Assembly (NCBI RefSeq): GCF_000473365.1
Contig: NZ_KI421517.1
Coordinates: 1,918,745-1,982,744 of the forward strand
DNA length: 64,000 nucleotides
Reading direction: 5' to 3'
Origin: Adhaeribacter aquaticus DSM 16391
Lineage (GTDB): Bacteria > Bacteroidota > Bacteroidia > Cytophagales > Hymenobacteraceae
Positions 54,725-62,909 of this stretch are shown piece after piece; position 1 is the stretch's first letter, and every line of letters begins with the position of its first letter. A model generated the notes under the pieces. It was not told where the DNA came from, made no database searches, and was given only the letters and a program-made list of their open reading frames with translations. The translations under genes and the position numbers were made by a program.

Positions 54725-55639
54725 TTATAAGGACCCCTTCAGAGCCACTGTTTTAATTAGAGATAACCTTAGTTTTATTTTATCTAAAAGGTTTGGTTGT
54801 ATCCGGGGTAATTCTGCTTTAATCTGAGATACCTCAAAAGCCCGTGCGGCTAATTGCGTTAAATTTAAAAGTTCATTCTTTTCGAGAAAATCCTTTATAA
54901 GGTGGTTATACGCAATCTTTAAATCTTCCGGCCAATAATGAAAAATAAAATCTTCTGCAGGCTTAATTTCAGTTATTTGTTGAAGGTTATACCCAATTGC
55001 CAGTTGTTCTATATTAAAAATGTTTGAGACACGCAGAAAAGCATCAATAAGGTTAATTGTATCAGAAATACTATCTCGGTTTTTATAATCTATCCCTAAT
55101 ACCCCTGCATTCCACATAACAGTGGAATAAGGAATCTTTAATTCCTTATTGCTTATTTTAAAAGTATTTTCTCTTACAAGTTTTCTAATTTTTAACCAGT
55201 TTACTCCTTCAAAATCTCCTCCCTCCTCCAGTGTAAATTCACATGTGTGCATTATACTAGTATTCTCACTTATTTGCAGCACTAAACTTTCTGGCGATTT
55301 TAGAAAAAAAGTATCGCCATCAACATATAGTATATTAGATTTAAATTGTTTAAAACAATCCTGGATTAAAAAATGACGAATTCGGTGAAAATATTTATGC
55401 GGACCCGCGAATTCTACTAAAGTTTGTGGCTGCACCTGAATAATGGTCACTAAATTACTTGGGAAATACTTTTCTAGCTTAGAAACATTATCAGTATAAA
55501 TTACAGGATGAATTTTAGAAAAATCTCCTTCTAAATGATACAGAAGAGTTAATATAGAAAAAACAACCTGGTTAAAGGCCTCTGGGATTTTAAAGGCCTG
55601 GTACATTACAATTGTTTTATTATTAATTTCTTTTTGCAT
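54725..55639 (-). CDS. GT-A-fold glycosyltransferase-like protein of unclear family
   Basis: The 304-residue protein lacks a standard GT2 start but has NILYVDGDTFFLKSPE near residue 100, where DGD can serve as the DxD metal site. PYSTVMWNAGVLGIDYKNRD near residue 170 has the WNAG motif seen in GT8/GT32-like and other nucleotide-sugar enzymes. FHYW near residue 230 gives a conserved His. It most likely transfers a sugar in the repeat unit. It may instead belong to a family with no characterised member. It lies between two GT2 genes in the same direction. Confidence 0.65.
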   Translation of the reverse strand: MQKEINNKTIVMYQAFKIPEAFNQVVFSILTLLYHLEGDFSKIHPVIYTDNVSKLEKYFPSNLVTIIQVQPQTLVEFAGPHKYFHRIRHFLIQDCFKQFKSNILYVDGDTFFLKSPESLVLQISENTSIMHTCEFTLEEGGDFEGVNWLKIRKLVRENTFKISNKELKIPYSTVMWNAGVLGIDYKNRDSISDTINLIDAFLRVSNIFNIEQLAIGYNLQQITEIKPAEDFIFHYWPEDLKIAYNHLIKDFLEKNELLNLTQLAARAFEVSQIKAELPRIQPNLLDKIKLRLSLIKTVALKGSL

Positions 55640-55663
55640 TGTATACCTGAGTAAAAGATAAAT

Positions 55664-56752
55664 TTAGCGTTGCCTTAATAACTTTAATAAGTATGCAGGA
55701 ATAATGCTATTGCGTAGTTGTAGCTTTTTTAGAAGCTTCCTATCTTCTGGCAAAATAGAATCTGGATTAACAGCTTTAAAAGCCATTTTAGCCTTTTTCT
55801 TCTCTAACATAGCATAATACTGCTCCCCTCTCATCAATAAATAATAATCCAAAACTTTTTCTATAGTTTCCCCATTTACAGCCGGGGGCAAGTTAAACTC
55901 AAAATCCTTATTGATTTTACCTAATTGCTCCAATACGTTCATTTTATTATGCAGCCCATACTGCTTGGCTAAAGAATAATAAATAGAAACAGCTTCTGGA
56001 GTAAAAGATTCAGAAGCAGCAACCGTTTTAGATGAATTGTGTAGGCGGAACATTACCAATACTTCCGAAATTTGCTTTATATCTTTAATCCCAAAAGTTA
56101 ACAAAAATTTCAACCACCACTCCACATCCATACAGTAGCTGAGTTTCTCATTTAAGAGACCTATTTGAGCATGGACTTGTGTGCTGAAAAACATAGCAGG
56201 TTGGGATATATAGCTATAGCCAGCCGTTTTCTCCTGCGACACAAACTTTGGCATTTGAGAAACATAATTTTTATCTCCTCCAAAAAATTGTATTTCACCA
56301 ATAACACATTTTAGGGAGGTATTTTGTGCAAATTCTTTTCCTATTGTTAATAATGCATTTGGATTATAAAAATCATCACTATTTAACCAATTCACTACCT
56401 CCCCTGAGCATTTTCTTAAACCTTTGTTTATAGCATGGCTTTGCCCATTGTCTTTCTCACTTTCCCAATATGTAATCCAGCGGTCATACTTTTTTATAAC
56501 TTCTGTGGTATCATCTTTACTTCCTCCATCCATTATTATATATTCTAGGTTAGGATACCCCTGTAATAAAATGGAACGAATAGTTTCCTCAATAAAATGC
56601 CCCTGATTATAAGAAGGAGTAATAATTGAAATTTTTGGCCAGCTTCTTATATTTTGATATTCCACAGCAAAAGGCGGTGTTTCTTCAGTCCAGGGCCAAC
56701 CTCTTTTACCTATAGGTGGGAGGGGTAATTCACTCAAATGCGGGCACCTCAT
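55664..56752 (-). CDS. Glycosyltransferase family 2
   Basis: The 362-residue enzyme has a short N-terminal extension rich in Pro and Trp (PPIGKRGWPWTEETPP) before the catalytic domain. KISIITPSYNQGHFIEETIR opens the GT2 fold, followed by IIMDGGSKDDTTEVI and VNWLNSDDFYNP with the DD metal site. The N-terminal extension is common in GT2 proteins that cluster with capsule genes. A 369-bp gap separates it from the upstream GT2 gene, so it may have its own promoter. Confidence 0.88.
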   Translation of the reverse strand: MRCPHLSELPLPPIGKRGWPWTEETPPFAVEYQNIRSWPKISIITPSYNQGHFIEETIRSILLQGYPNLEYIIMDGGSKDDTTEVIKKYDRWITYWESEKDNGQSHAINKGLRKCSGEVVNWLNSDDFYNPNALLTIGKEFAQNTSLKCVIGEIQFFGGDKNYVSQMPKFVSQEKTAGYSYISQPAMFFSTQVHAQIGLLNEKLSYCMDVEWWLKFLLTFGIKDIKQISEVLVMFRLHNSSKTVAASESFTPEAVSIYYSLAKQYGLHNKMNVLEQLGKINKDFEFNLPPAVNGETIEKVLDYYLLMRGEQYYAMLEKKKAKMAFKAVNPDSILPEDRKLLKKLQLRNSIIPAYLLKLLRQR

Positions 56753-57121
56753 TTTATTGATTATATTTAGATTAACTTTGTTGTGAAACTTGAAACAATT
56801 CTGGATTTTATACTACATTGTATTTTTATAATTTGAATGAGCTCCATTCACAATAGATTTTATCAAATCAATTACATTACTAATACACTTCATAAAACTG
56901 AGAGAACAAAGATTTTTAAAATTATCCTTTCTTACGAACTCTATATTTTGGCACTCACAAAAAAGGCAAAACATTTTTTTACACTATGTGTTTTAAATAC
57001 TATTAATTAGTTATTCACTTCATAAAAAGCAACATTAGTATTCTTATTTTTTAACATATACCACTTTAGTATCCCTATAAAAAGTCCTCCTAATTGTTAT
57101 ATAAATCATGACGTTATAACA
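56753..57121. other. AT-rich gap between two GT2 genes
   Basis: The 369-bp gap is very AT-rich with no coding frame and no clear hairpin. It is one of the few breaks in an otherwise tightly packed run and probably holds a promoter for the downstream glycosyltransferase genes. Confidence 0.4.
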
Positions 57122-58063
57122 TTACTTAATAAAATTTTTGAATTTTGGTGTTTGATTGAAAAGCCTTTCTAAAATTTTAAGTCCTATCCACCTGTTTATC
57201 GGCAATTTATCCATCATTAATAAACATCTTAAAAACTTAGATTCTATATTCGCTGCTTCTAATAACTGCAGTGATTCCTTGTCATTCCAACGATAACTGT
57301 CTCGGGCAATTTTGAGTATTTGTATTAATGCAATTTGGCTATGAGCTATATGCTTCAGATAAATTTTAATTGAGGTTGGGTTCCAATTTTTTATTGTTAC
57401 CACCAGACTATCCCGGCGCATTCTATATTTTACCGAAATATAATCCGAATATACAAATTTATAATCTTTGGCTAATCTTAGCCACATATCATAATCTTCA
57501 AAAGCTAAACTTTCATCAAATAGACCAACTTTATTAAGATGTTCCATTTTTATTAATGGAGCCATTGCTGGCAGGAAATTACCTTCTAATAAAATTTGAT
57601 AGATATCGCCATTAGGCAACTCTTGAAGATGCCTATACATCTGGATATAAAGACCGTATCTGGGGCTACTATCCTCTTTTATAAGATAAGCATCCGAATA
57701 AACAGCACATACATCTGCCACTGACTTTTCTAAAATCTCAACCTGAAACTTTATTTTATCAGGTAACATAATATCATCGGTTGCTATTAGATTATAATAC
57801 TTGCCATGTGCATTTTTTAAAGTGCTGTTACAAGTTTTACATACTCCATAGTTTTTCTCGTGAATAACGAGTTTATGTGGTTTATCATAATCCTGTAGCC
57901 ATTCATTAATTAATTCCACACTATTATCTGTAGAGCAATCATCCACAATAACTAATTCTAAGTTAGAGTAGGTTTGGGCTTTTATACTTTCGAGGGTTTC
58001 AATAAGGTATTTAGCATTATTGTAATTAATAGCCCCAATAGTAACAAGTGGCAGATTATCCAT
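57122..58063 (-). CDS. Glycosyltransferase family 2
   Basis: The 313-residue enzyme opens VTIGAINYNNAKYLIETLES and continues LVIVDDCSTDNSVELI and YNLIATDDIMLPDKI, which are the nucleotide-binding Asp and the DxD-like DD site. LAFEDYDMWLRLAKDYKFVY carries the catalytic ED pair and a Trp. It overlaps the aminotransferase gene by eight bases. Coupling to the amino-sugar genes suggests it may use the 3-acetamido sugar they make. Confidence 0.88.
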   Translation of the reverse strand: MDNLPLVTIGAINYNNAKYLIETLESIKAQTYSNLELVIVDDCSTDNSVELINEWLQDYDKPHKLVIHEKNYGVCKTCNSTLKNAHGKYYNLIATDDIMLPDKIKFQVEILEKSVADVCAVYSDAYLIKEDSSPRYGLYIQMYRHLQELPNGDIYQILLEGNFLPAMAPLIKMEHLNKVGLFDESLAFEDYDMWLRLAKDYKFVYSDYISVKYRMRRDSLVVTIKNWNPTSIKIYLKHIAHSQIALIQILKIARDSYRWNDKESLQLLEAANIESKFLRCLLMMDKLPINRWIGLKILERLFNQTPKFKNFIK

Positions 58064-59162
58064 GAAAATAATTTTTTATTACATTAGCAACCTGCTCAGT
58101 TTCAGCAAAAGACATACCAGGCCACAAGGGCAAGCTTAAACAAGTGTTGGCAATTTCTTCTGCCACCGGGAATGAACCCAATTTGTGTCCTAAATGTACA
58201 TAAGCATTTTGTAAATGTGGTGGTATAGGATAATGAATCAAAGAACCAATGTTATACTCTCTCAAGTATTGTTGTAAAGCATCACGTCTTTTAGTACGAA
58301 TAATGTAAAGATGGTAAACATGAGTGGCTCCAACTGCAACTTCAGGTAAAATTAGATCGCCAACATCACGTAACATTAAATTATACCAGCCTGCAATCTT
58401 CTGCCGTTCGGTTGTCCATTCATGAAGGTATTGAAGTTTTATACTTAAAAAAGCAGCTTGACATTCATCTAAGCGCATATTGTAACCTATTTCATCGTTC
58501 TGATACTTTTTTTCAGAACCATAATTTCGCAGTATCTTTACTTTATTAGCCAAATAAGCATCGTTGGTTGTAATTGCACCAGCATCGCCAAATGCTCCCA
58601 AATTTTTACCAGGGTAAAAGCTTGTACCATTTATAGTACCAAAACTTCCTGTGAGCTTACCTGTATAAGTCGCACCTTGGGCTTGAGCATTATCTTCCAC
58701 CACCCAAATATTTCTTTTATTCGCAATGGTCATAATTTCCTGCATTTCACAGGCCTGACCATAAAGATGGACTGGCATGATTGCTTTAGTTTTGGAAGTA
58801 ATAGAAGCTTCTAACAAATTTGGATCAATATTGTAAGTTCCTTTTTTCGGTTCTACAAAAACTGGAGTAGCTCCGACATAAGAAACTGCCAAAGCTGTTG
58901 CTATAAATGTATTAGATGGTACTATTACCTCATCCCCTGGGCCTATACTTAAAACTTTTAAAGCTAAATGTAAAGCATCTAATCCATTGCTAACTCCAAC
59001 ACAATGACTGGTATGATTAAATTCAGCATAATCTTTTTCAAATTTTATTAATCTTTCTCCTAAAACATACCAACCTTCATCAAAAAAATTTTCGAAAGCA
59101 GCGATTATTTGAGGTTTAATTTTCTGGTTGACTTCTTTAAATGATAAAAAGGGAATATGCAT
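58056..59162 (-). CDS. DegT/DnrJ/EryC1/StrS-family aminotransferase (FdtB/QdtB-like)
   Basis: The 368-residue PLP enzyme should add an amino group to a keto-sugar nucleotide. The N-terminal WYVLGERLIKFEKDYAEFN and CVGVSNGLDALHLALK bind the cofactor phosphate. GDEVIVPSNTFIATALAV and VEDNAQAQGATY follow, the latter with the pyridine-binding Asp. The Schiff-base Lys is in FYPGKNLGAFGDAGA. With the neighbouring FdtA-like isomerases and acetyltransferase it fits the dTDP-3-amino-3,6-dideoxyhexose pathway of Aneurinibacillus FdtABC or Thermoanaerobacterium QdtABC. A decayed paralogue lies at the right edge of the window. Confidence 0.88.
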   Translation of the reverse strand: MHIPFLSFKEVNQKIKPQIIAAFENFFDEGWYVLGERLIKFEKDYAEFNHTSHCVGVSNGLDALHLALKVLSIGPGDEVIVPSNTFIATALAVSYVGATPVFVEPKKGTYNIDPNLLEASITSKTKAIMPVHLYGQACEMQEIMTIANKRNIWVVEDNAQAQGATYTGKLTGSFGTINGTSFYPGKNLGAFGDAGAITTNDAYLANKVKILRNYGSEKKYQNDEIGYNMRLDECQAAFLSIKLQYLHEWTTERQKIAGWYNLMLRDVGDLILPEVAVGATHVYHLYIIRTKRRDALQQYLREYNIGSLIHYPIPPHLQNAYVHLGHKLGSFPVAEEIANTCLSLPLWPGMSFAETEQVANVIKNYFHG

Positions 59163-59227
59163 AATTTATGAAATATCTTCTGATGAAGTTAATTTTAGGA
59201 ATCTATAAGATTAAAATGTATTTTTCC

Positions 59228-59710
59228 TTAAGTATTTATTTTATTACCTTCTGTATCTACCCATCCCACTACTTTTGCTGGATTACCTCTGACTAATGCA
59301 TAAGGCGGAACATCTTTTGTTACTACACTACCAGCACCAATAATTGCGAATTCTCCAATAGTAACTCCCCCTAATATTGTAGCATTCGCTCCTAATGAAC
59401 ACCCTTCTTTAAGAATAGTTTTTTGAAAGGAACTAGGATATTTTTTTGATCTAGGATATTTATCATTAGTAAAGGTTGCATTAGGTCCAATAAAAACATT
59501 ATTTTCTACCTCTATACCATTCCATAAATAAACACCAGACTTTATAGTAACATTATCTCCAAGAACCACCTCATTCTCCAGAAAAGTATGGCAGTTTATA
59601 TTACAATTTTTACCTATTACTGCACCTTGTAATATTACTGCAAATTGCCAAACAATACTTCCTTCACCAATTTGGTCTGTTTGTACCTCAGCTCGTGGAT
59701 GAATCTTCAT
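59228..59710 (-). CDS. Left-handed beta-helix sugar N-acetyltransferase (FdtC/QdtC/WlbB-like)
   Basis: The 160-residue protein is built of hexapeptide repeats ([13 protein letters not shown], then [20 protein letters not shown] and [18 protein letters not shown]). [11 protein letters not shown] is typical of dTDP-sugar 3-N-acetyltransferases. [22 protein letters not shown] is the C-terminal coil region. It would acetylate the new 3-amino group using acetyl-CoA. Its start overlaps the upstream isomerase stop by four bases (ATGA), showing coupling. Confidence 0.85.
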   Translation of the reverse strand: MKIHPRAEVQTDQIGEGSIVWQFAVILQGAVIGKNCNINCHTFLENEVVLGDNVTIKSGVYLWNGIEVENNVFIGPNATFTNDKYPRSKKYPSSFQKTILKEGCSLGANATILGGVTIGEFAIIGAGSVVTKDVPPYALVRGNPAKVVGWVDTEGNKINT

Positions 59711-60132
59711 AACATTTCTTTATAAGACTTAAATTCGTCATATTCTTTTATATAGTCGTTAATATCATATAATTCAGAGGCCAATACTAAACAAATAGCT
59801 CCAGAAGAAAAATTAGAAATATCACGCCACATACCAGGTAAAACATGGAGTCCTAAATATGGTCGATTAAGCTGAACTGTTTTTTTATTTTTACCATCAT
59901 CTAAAGTCACGTCAAAACTTCCACTAGCAGCTATAATGAGTTGTTCTAAATTTTTGTGTCCATGTGCTCCTCTTGATTCGCCTCCGGGTATATCGTATAA
60001 GTAATAAATTCGTTTTATTTCAAACGGTATATCAATATTATTTTGAAGTGGTGTGATATTACCAGCCCTGTTATGAATTTTTGAAAAGTGAATAACCTGA
60101 CAATCAAAAATAGAAAACTGTTTACTGTTCAT
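59707..60132 (-). CDS. Cupin ketoisomerase, FdtA/QdtA-like, copy with HxH
   Basis: The 141-residue protein is one cupin domain of the sugar 3,4-ketoisomerase (WxcM/FdtA) family, which moves the keto group of dTDP-4-keto-6-deoxyglucose from C4 to C3. [17 protein letters not shown] leads into [11 protein letters not shown] with both His residues of the HxH active-site pair. [11 protein letters not shown] and [18 protein letters not shown] follow. It overlaps the acetyltransferase start by four bases and the second isomerase copy by 11 bases. It is the better candidate for the active enzyme of the pair. Confidence 0.85.
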   Translation of the reverse strand: MNSKQFSIFDCQVIHFSKIHNRAGNITPLQNNIDIPFEIKRIYYLYDIPGGESRGAHGHKNLEQLIIAASGSFDVTLDDGKNKKTVQLNRPYLGLHVLPGMWRDISNFSSGAICLVLASELYDINDYIKEYDEFKSYKEML

Positions 60133-60532
60133 TAGCTAGCTTTTTAAATAAATCAAATTCACGAATATATTGATCAGCATCAAATAAAGAATCTGTTGCA
60201 ATAAAGGCTAAGGAATTAGTTGAAAAATTTTCCATATGACGCCAAACCCTTTGGGGAACATACAAGCCATAGTAAGAACGGTTTAATGAGAAGACTTTTT
60301 TTTCATTCCCATCCTGTAAAACAACATCAAAACTACCAGACAAGGCAATAATTACTTCTTGTAAATCCTTATAAGCATGCCCTCCCCTTTGTTCCCCTCC
60401 GGGCACATCATAAATCCAATAAACACGTTTTATATTGAAAGGGATCTGATCACAATTTTGAAAAAATGATAGATTACCCCTATCATCTAAAAACTTAGGA
60501 AGTTCAATGATTCTAACGTTTTCTAATCCCAT
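60122..60532 (-). CDS. Cupin ketoisomerase, FdtA/QdtA-like, copy with HxY
   Basis: The 136-residue protein is paralogous to its downstream neighbour over its full length (IKRVYWIYDVPGGEQRGGH, then SGSFDVVLQDG and YYGLYVPQRVWRHMENFS). The active-site segment reads RGGHAYKDLQE, so the second His of the HxH pair is Tyr. This change may alter the stereochemistry of the product or abolish catalysis. The two proteins may act in sequence, as different isomerases, or as a heterodimer. The region upstream (60533-60705) is AT-rich and may hold a promoter. Confidence 0.83.
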   Translation of the reverse strand: MGLENVRIIELPKFLDDRGNLSFFQNCDQIPFNIKRVYWIYDVPGGEQRGGHAYKDLQEVIIALSGSFDVVLQDGNEKKVFSLNRSYYGLYVPQRVWRHMENFSTNSLAFIATDSLFDADQYIREFDLFKKLANEQ

Positions 60533-60705
60533 GAATGAAATATTTAAAAATAAATAATTTTATAACTTAGAATATTTTATTATTAAGTATGAAGCTAAAG
60601 CTGTTCATAATCGTTTAATTTTAATAATGATAAAGAGTTATTTTGTATTAAGAAACATTCATAAAGATTAAAAAATCAAATAGATTCACCTTGGACCTAA
60701 AACTT

Positions 60706-62472
60706 CTAAATCACTTCTTTTACTAATTCTTCATAAGACTTTTCAGATATAATTTCACCATTTTTTAATTCATAGATTTTATTACATTCTCTTAATGTAG
60801 TAATTCTATGAGCTATAATTAAAATAGTTATATCTGTTTCAGAAAGCTTATTAATTGCTTCATTTACTTCTTTTTCCGTTTCATTATCCAAAGCACTGGT
60901 TGCTTCATCAAGAATAATTAATTCGGTCTTTTTATATAAGGCACGGGCTATTCCAATTCGCTGCCTTTGCCCTCCTGATAACTTTGACCCTCTTTCTCCA
61001 ATAAAGGTATCTACTCCATGCGGAAGGTCCTCCACAAATTGTTTTAGCGAAGCCTGCTCAACTGCATAATCAAGCCTACTGTAATCAACATTTAAATCAC
61101 CTAAGGTTATATTATCTTTTATTGATGCCTCCATCAAAAAAGTATCCTGCTTCACGTAGCCTATGATTTTATGCCAAGCCTCTAAGTTAGTATCATCTAA
61201 TCGAACACCATCAACAAAGACCGCACCTTGTTGTTCTGTATAAAAACGTAATAAAAGATTCATTAAGCTTGTTTTACCAGATCCGGAGGTTCCTACAAAG
61301 CCTATTCTTTCTCCTTTTGCAATGGAAATATTAATTTTATTTAAAGTAGGTCTCTTTGCTTTAGGGAATGTAAAAGACACATTATCTAATTTTATTTCTC
61401 TTGAAAATGAAAGACCTTTTTGAGGCGTAATATCAGCATTTCTTCTAAATTGAGAATATAACTTTAAGGTATCGATTGTGTATTGGTTTTTTTTTATATC
61501 AACTAAAGCAACTAATAAACGATTTACGGAAGGCATTAACCGATAAGCTGCAGCAGCAAATAACCCAACAATAGTAATTAATTCTTTAGGATCATCACTA
61601 AACAGTAAGGAGTACAAAAATATAGTTACAACCCCAAGAATTGCCACTAATTCTATTATTTTAAGAGGCAATAGAGAATATAAGTAAGACCTTGCCTCTA
61701 AATCTTGTAACTCCCGTTGATTTTCAATTATTTTTCTTTTAAAATCGTTTTGCTTACCAGCCAATTTTATTTCAACAAATCCTAAAAAGGAATCAGTACC
61801 TATACTATATGCTATTGGTTTTAATTCATTAATACGATTTCCAATTTGATGGGATTTATTTTTAATTGCTCGATAAGTAAGGTAAGTAGAAGGGGCTAAA
61901 ACCAATCCTAGAATAAAAATTAAGATTGGTTTAAATAAAAATATTCCTATAACAATTACTACAACTATGATAACTTCAGAAAAAAATATAAACAAAGGCC
62001 GCATGATTCCGGCGGTAAAAGCATTTGGAATATTTAAAATTGCATTTAAAATATTAGAGGATCCAACATTACTAAACTCCCAAAAAGGCAAGCTTACATA
62101 TTTATTATATTGATCCTGAACAATATTTACTATAACATCAGCAGTAAACCTAACTTGTTTATAATTAATCCAAGTAGTGAAAAGGTTTTTTAATAAAAAG
62201 AATAGAAAAATAGAAATAATTAAAAAAATCAAAAATGATTTCTCACTATTAAAATTTAAAACTATAAAAGCTTGATTTAGTATCTCATTTCGGAACACAT
62301 AGCCTGGCTCAGAGGCAGCCATAATTACAGGTATCAAGGATGCTAAACCAAATACATCCAAAAGTGAAGAAATAAGCAAAAGAAAAAACATTAAAATTCC
62401 TTCTTTCTTTTGTGCACTGTTTAAATAAAAGCTAATACTTTTAAGAGATTCTACTAAAATTCCTGTATTCAT
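60706..62472 (-). CDS. ABC exporter, fused permease-ATPase, PglK/MsbA-like
   Basis: The 588-residue half-transporter has six membrane helices in residues about 25-320 (starting ILMFFLLLISSLLDVFGLAS, as in PglK-type lipid-linked oligosaccharide flippases). The ATPase follows at about 345-585: Walker A GFVGTSGSGKTSLMN, signature LSGGQRQRIGIARAL, Walker B ELIILDEATSALDN and the switch His in ILIIAHRITTL. PglK flips undecaprenyl-linked glycans, so this gives the locus a second flippase besides Wzx. It lies upstream of the amino-sugar genes on the same strand. Confidence 0.88.
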   Translation of the reverse strand: MNTGILVESLKSISFYLNSAQKKEGILMFFLLLISSLLDVFGLASLIPVIMAASEPGYVFRNEILNQAFIVLNFNSEKSFLIFLIISIFLFFLLKNLFTTWINYKQVRFTADVIVNIVQDQYNKYVSLPFWEFSNVGSSNILNAILNIPNAFTAGIMRPLFIFFSEVIIVVVIVIGIFLFKPILIFILGLVLAPSTYLTYRAIKNKSHQIGNRINELKPIAYSIGTDSFLGFVEIKLAGKQNDFKRKIIENQRELQDLEARSYLYSLLPLKIIELVAILGVVTIFLYSLLFSDDPKELITIVGLFAAAAYRLMPSVNRLLVALVDIKKNQYTIDTLKLYSQFRRNADITPQKGLSFSREIKLDNVSFTFPKAKRPTLNKINISIAKGERIGFVGTSGSGKTSLMNLLLRFYTEQQGAVFVDGVRLDDTNLEAWHKIIGYVKQDTFLMEASIKDNITLGDLNVDYSRLDYAVEQASLKQFVEDLPHGVDTFIGERGSKLSGGQRQRIGIARALYKKTELIILDEATSALDNETEKEVNEAINKLSETDITILIIAHRITTLRECNKIYELKNGEIISEKSYEELVKEVI

Positions 62473-62909
62473 AAAAAAGGTAAAATTTTTAAAGTCTTAT
62501 GCTGCTCCGGATAGTTTTTAATTAACTAAATGGATATCATTCTATTTGTTATTTGATCTTATTCATGGCAAAAGTCAAAACTAGAGAATAAGTTTTCATA
62601 TTTCAGCAATAGACTGTTTATAGAAATTACAATTTCCATTTTATTCCACAATATGTGGTTAAAGCTTCCTTAATCTATATCAGAAATGGATAGAAATTGT
62701 TAATAACGACTAATATATATAAATGCCTTAAGGGTATGAGATAAACCTCAAATCCTTTTAGTTGTTGTTAAAATTTCCTAATACGAAATTCTTCATTTTT
62801 ATGACCATTAATTTTATTTAAATGTAAAATTAAAAATGTAAAGGTGTCATTATAAATAGATTTAATAACAACTTCAAATCAAATAGTAGTTGACTTTAAA
62901 ATCCCATAT
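62473..62909. other. AT-rich intergenic region
   Basis: The 437-bp gap between the ABC exporter and the aminotransferase pseudogene has no coding frame. On the minus strand TAGTTTTG at 62576-62583 matches the TAnnTTTG -7 consensus about 105 bases before the exporter start. A TTG lies 23 bases further upstream, slightly too far. It is a weak promoter candidate. Confidence 0.35.

Noticed and set aside
62473-62909. tRNA or small RNA gene in the AT-rich gaps of the polysaccharide locus
   Set aside because: No cloverleaf, CCA end or stable GC-bearing stem was found; the AT-rich composition alone is not evidence.
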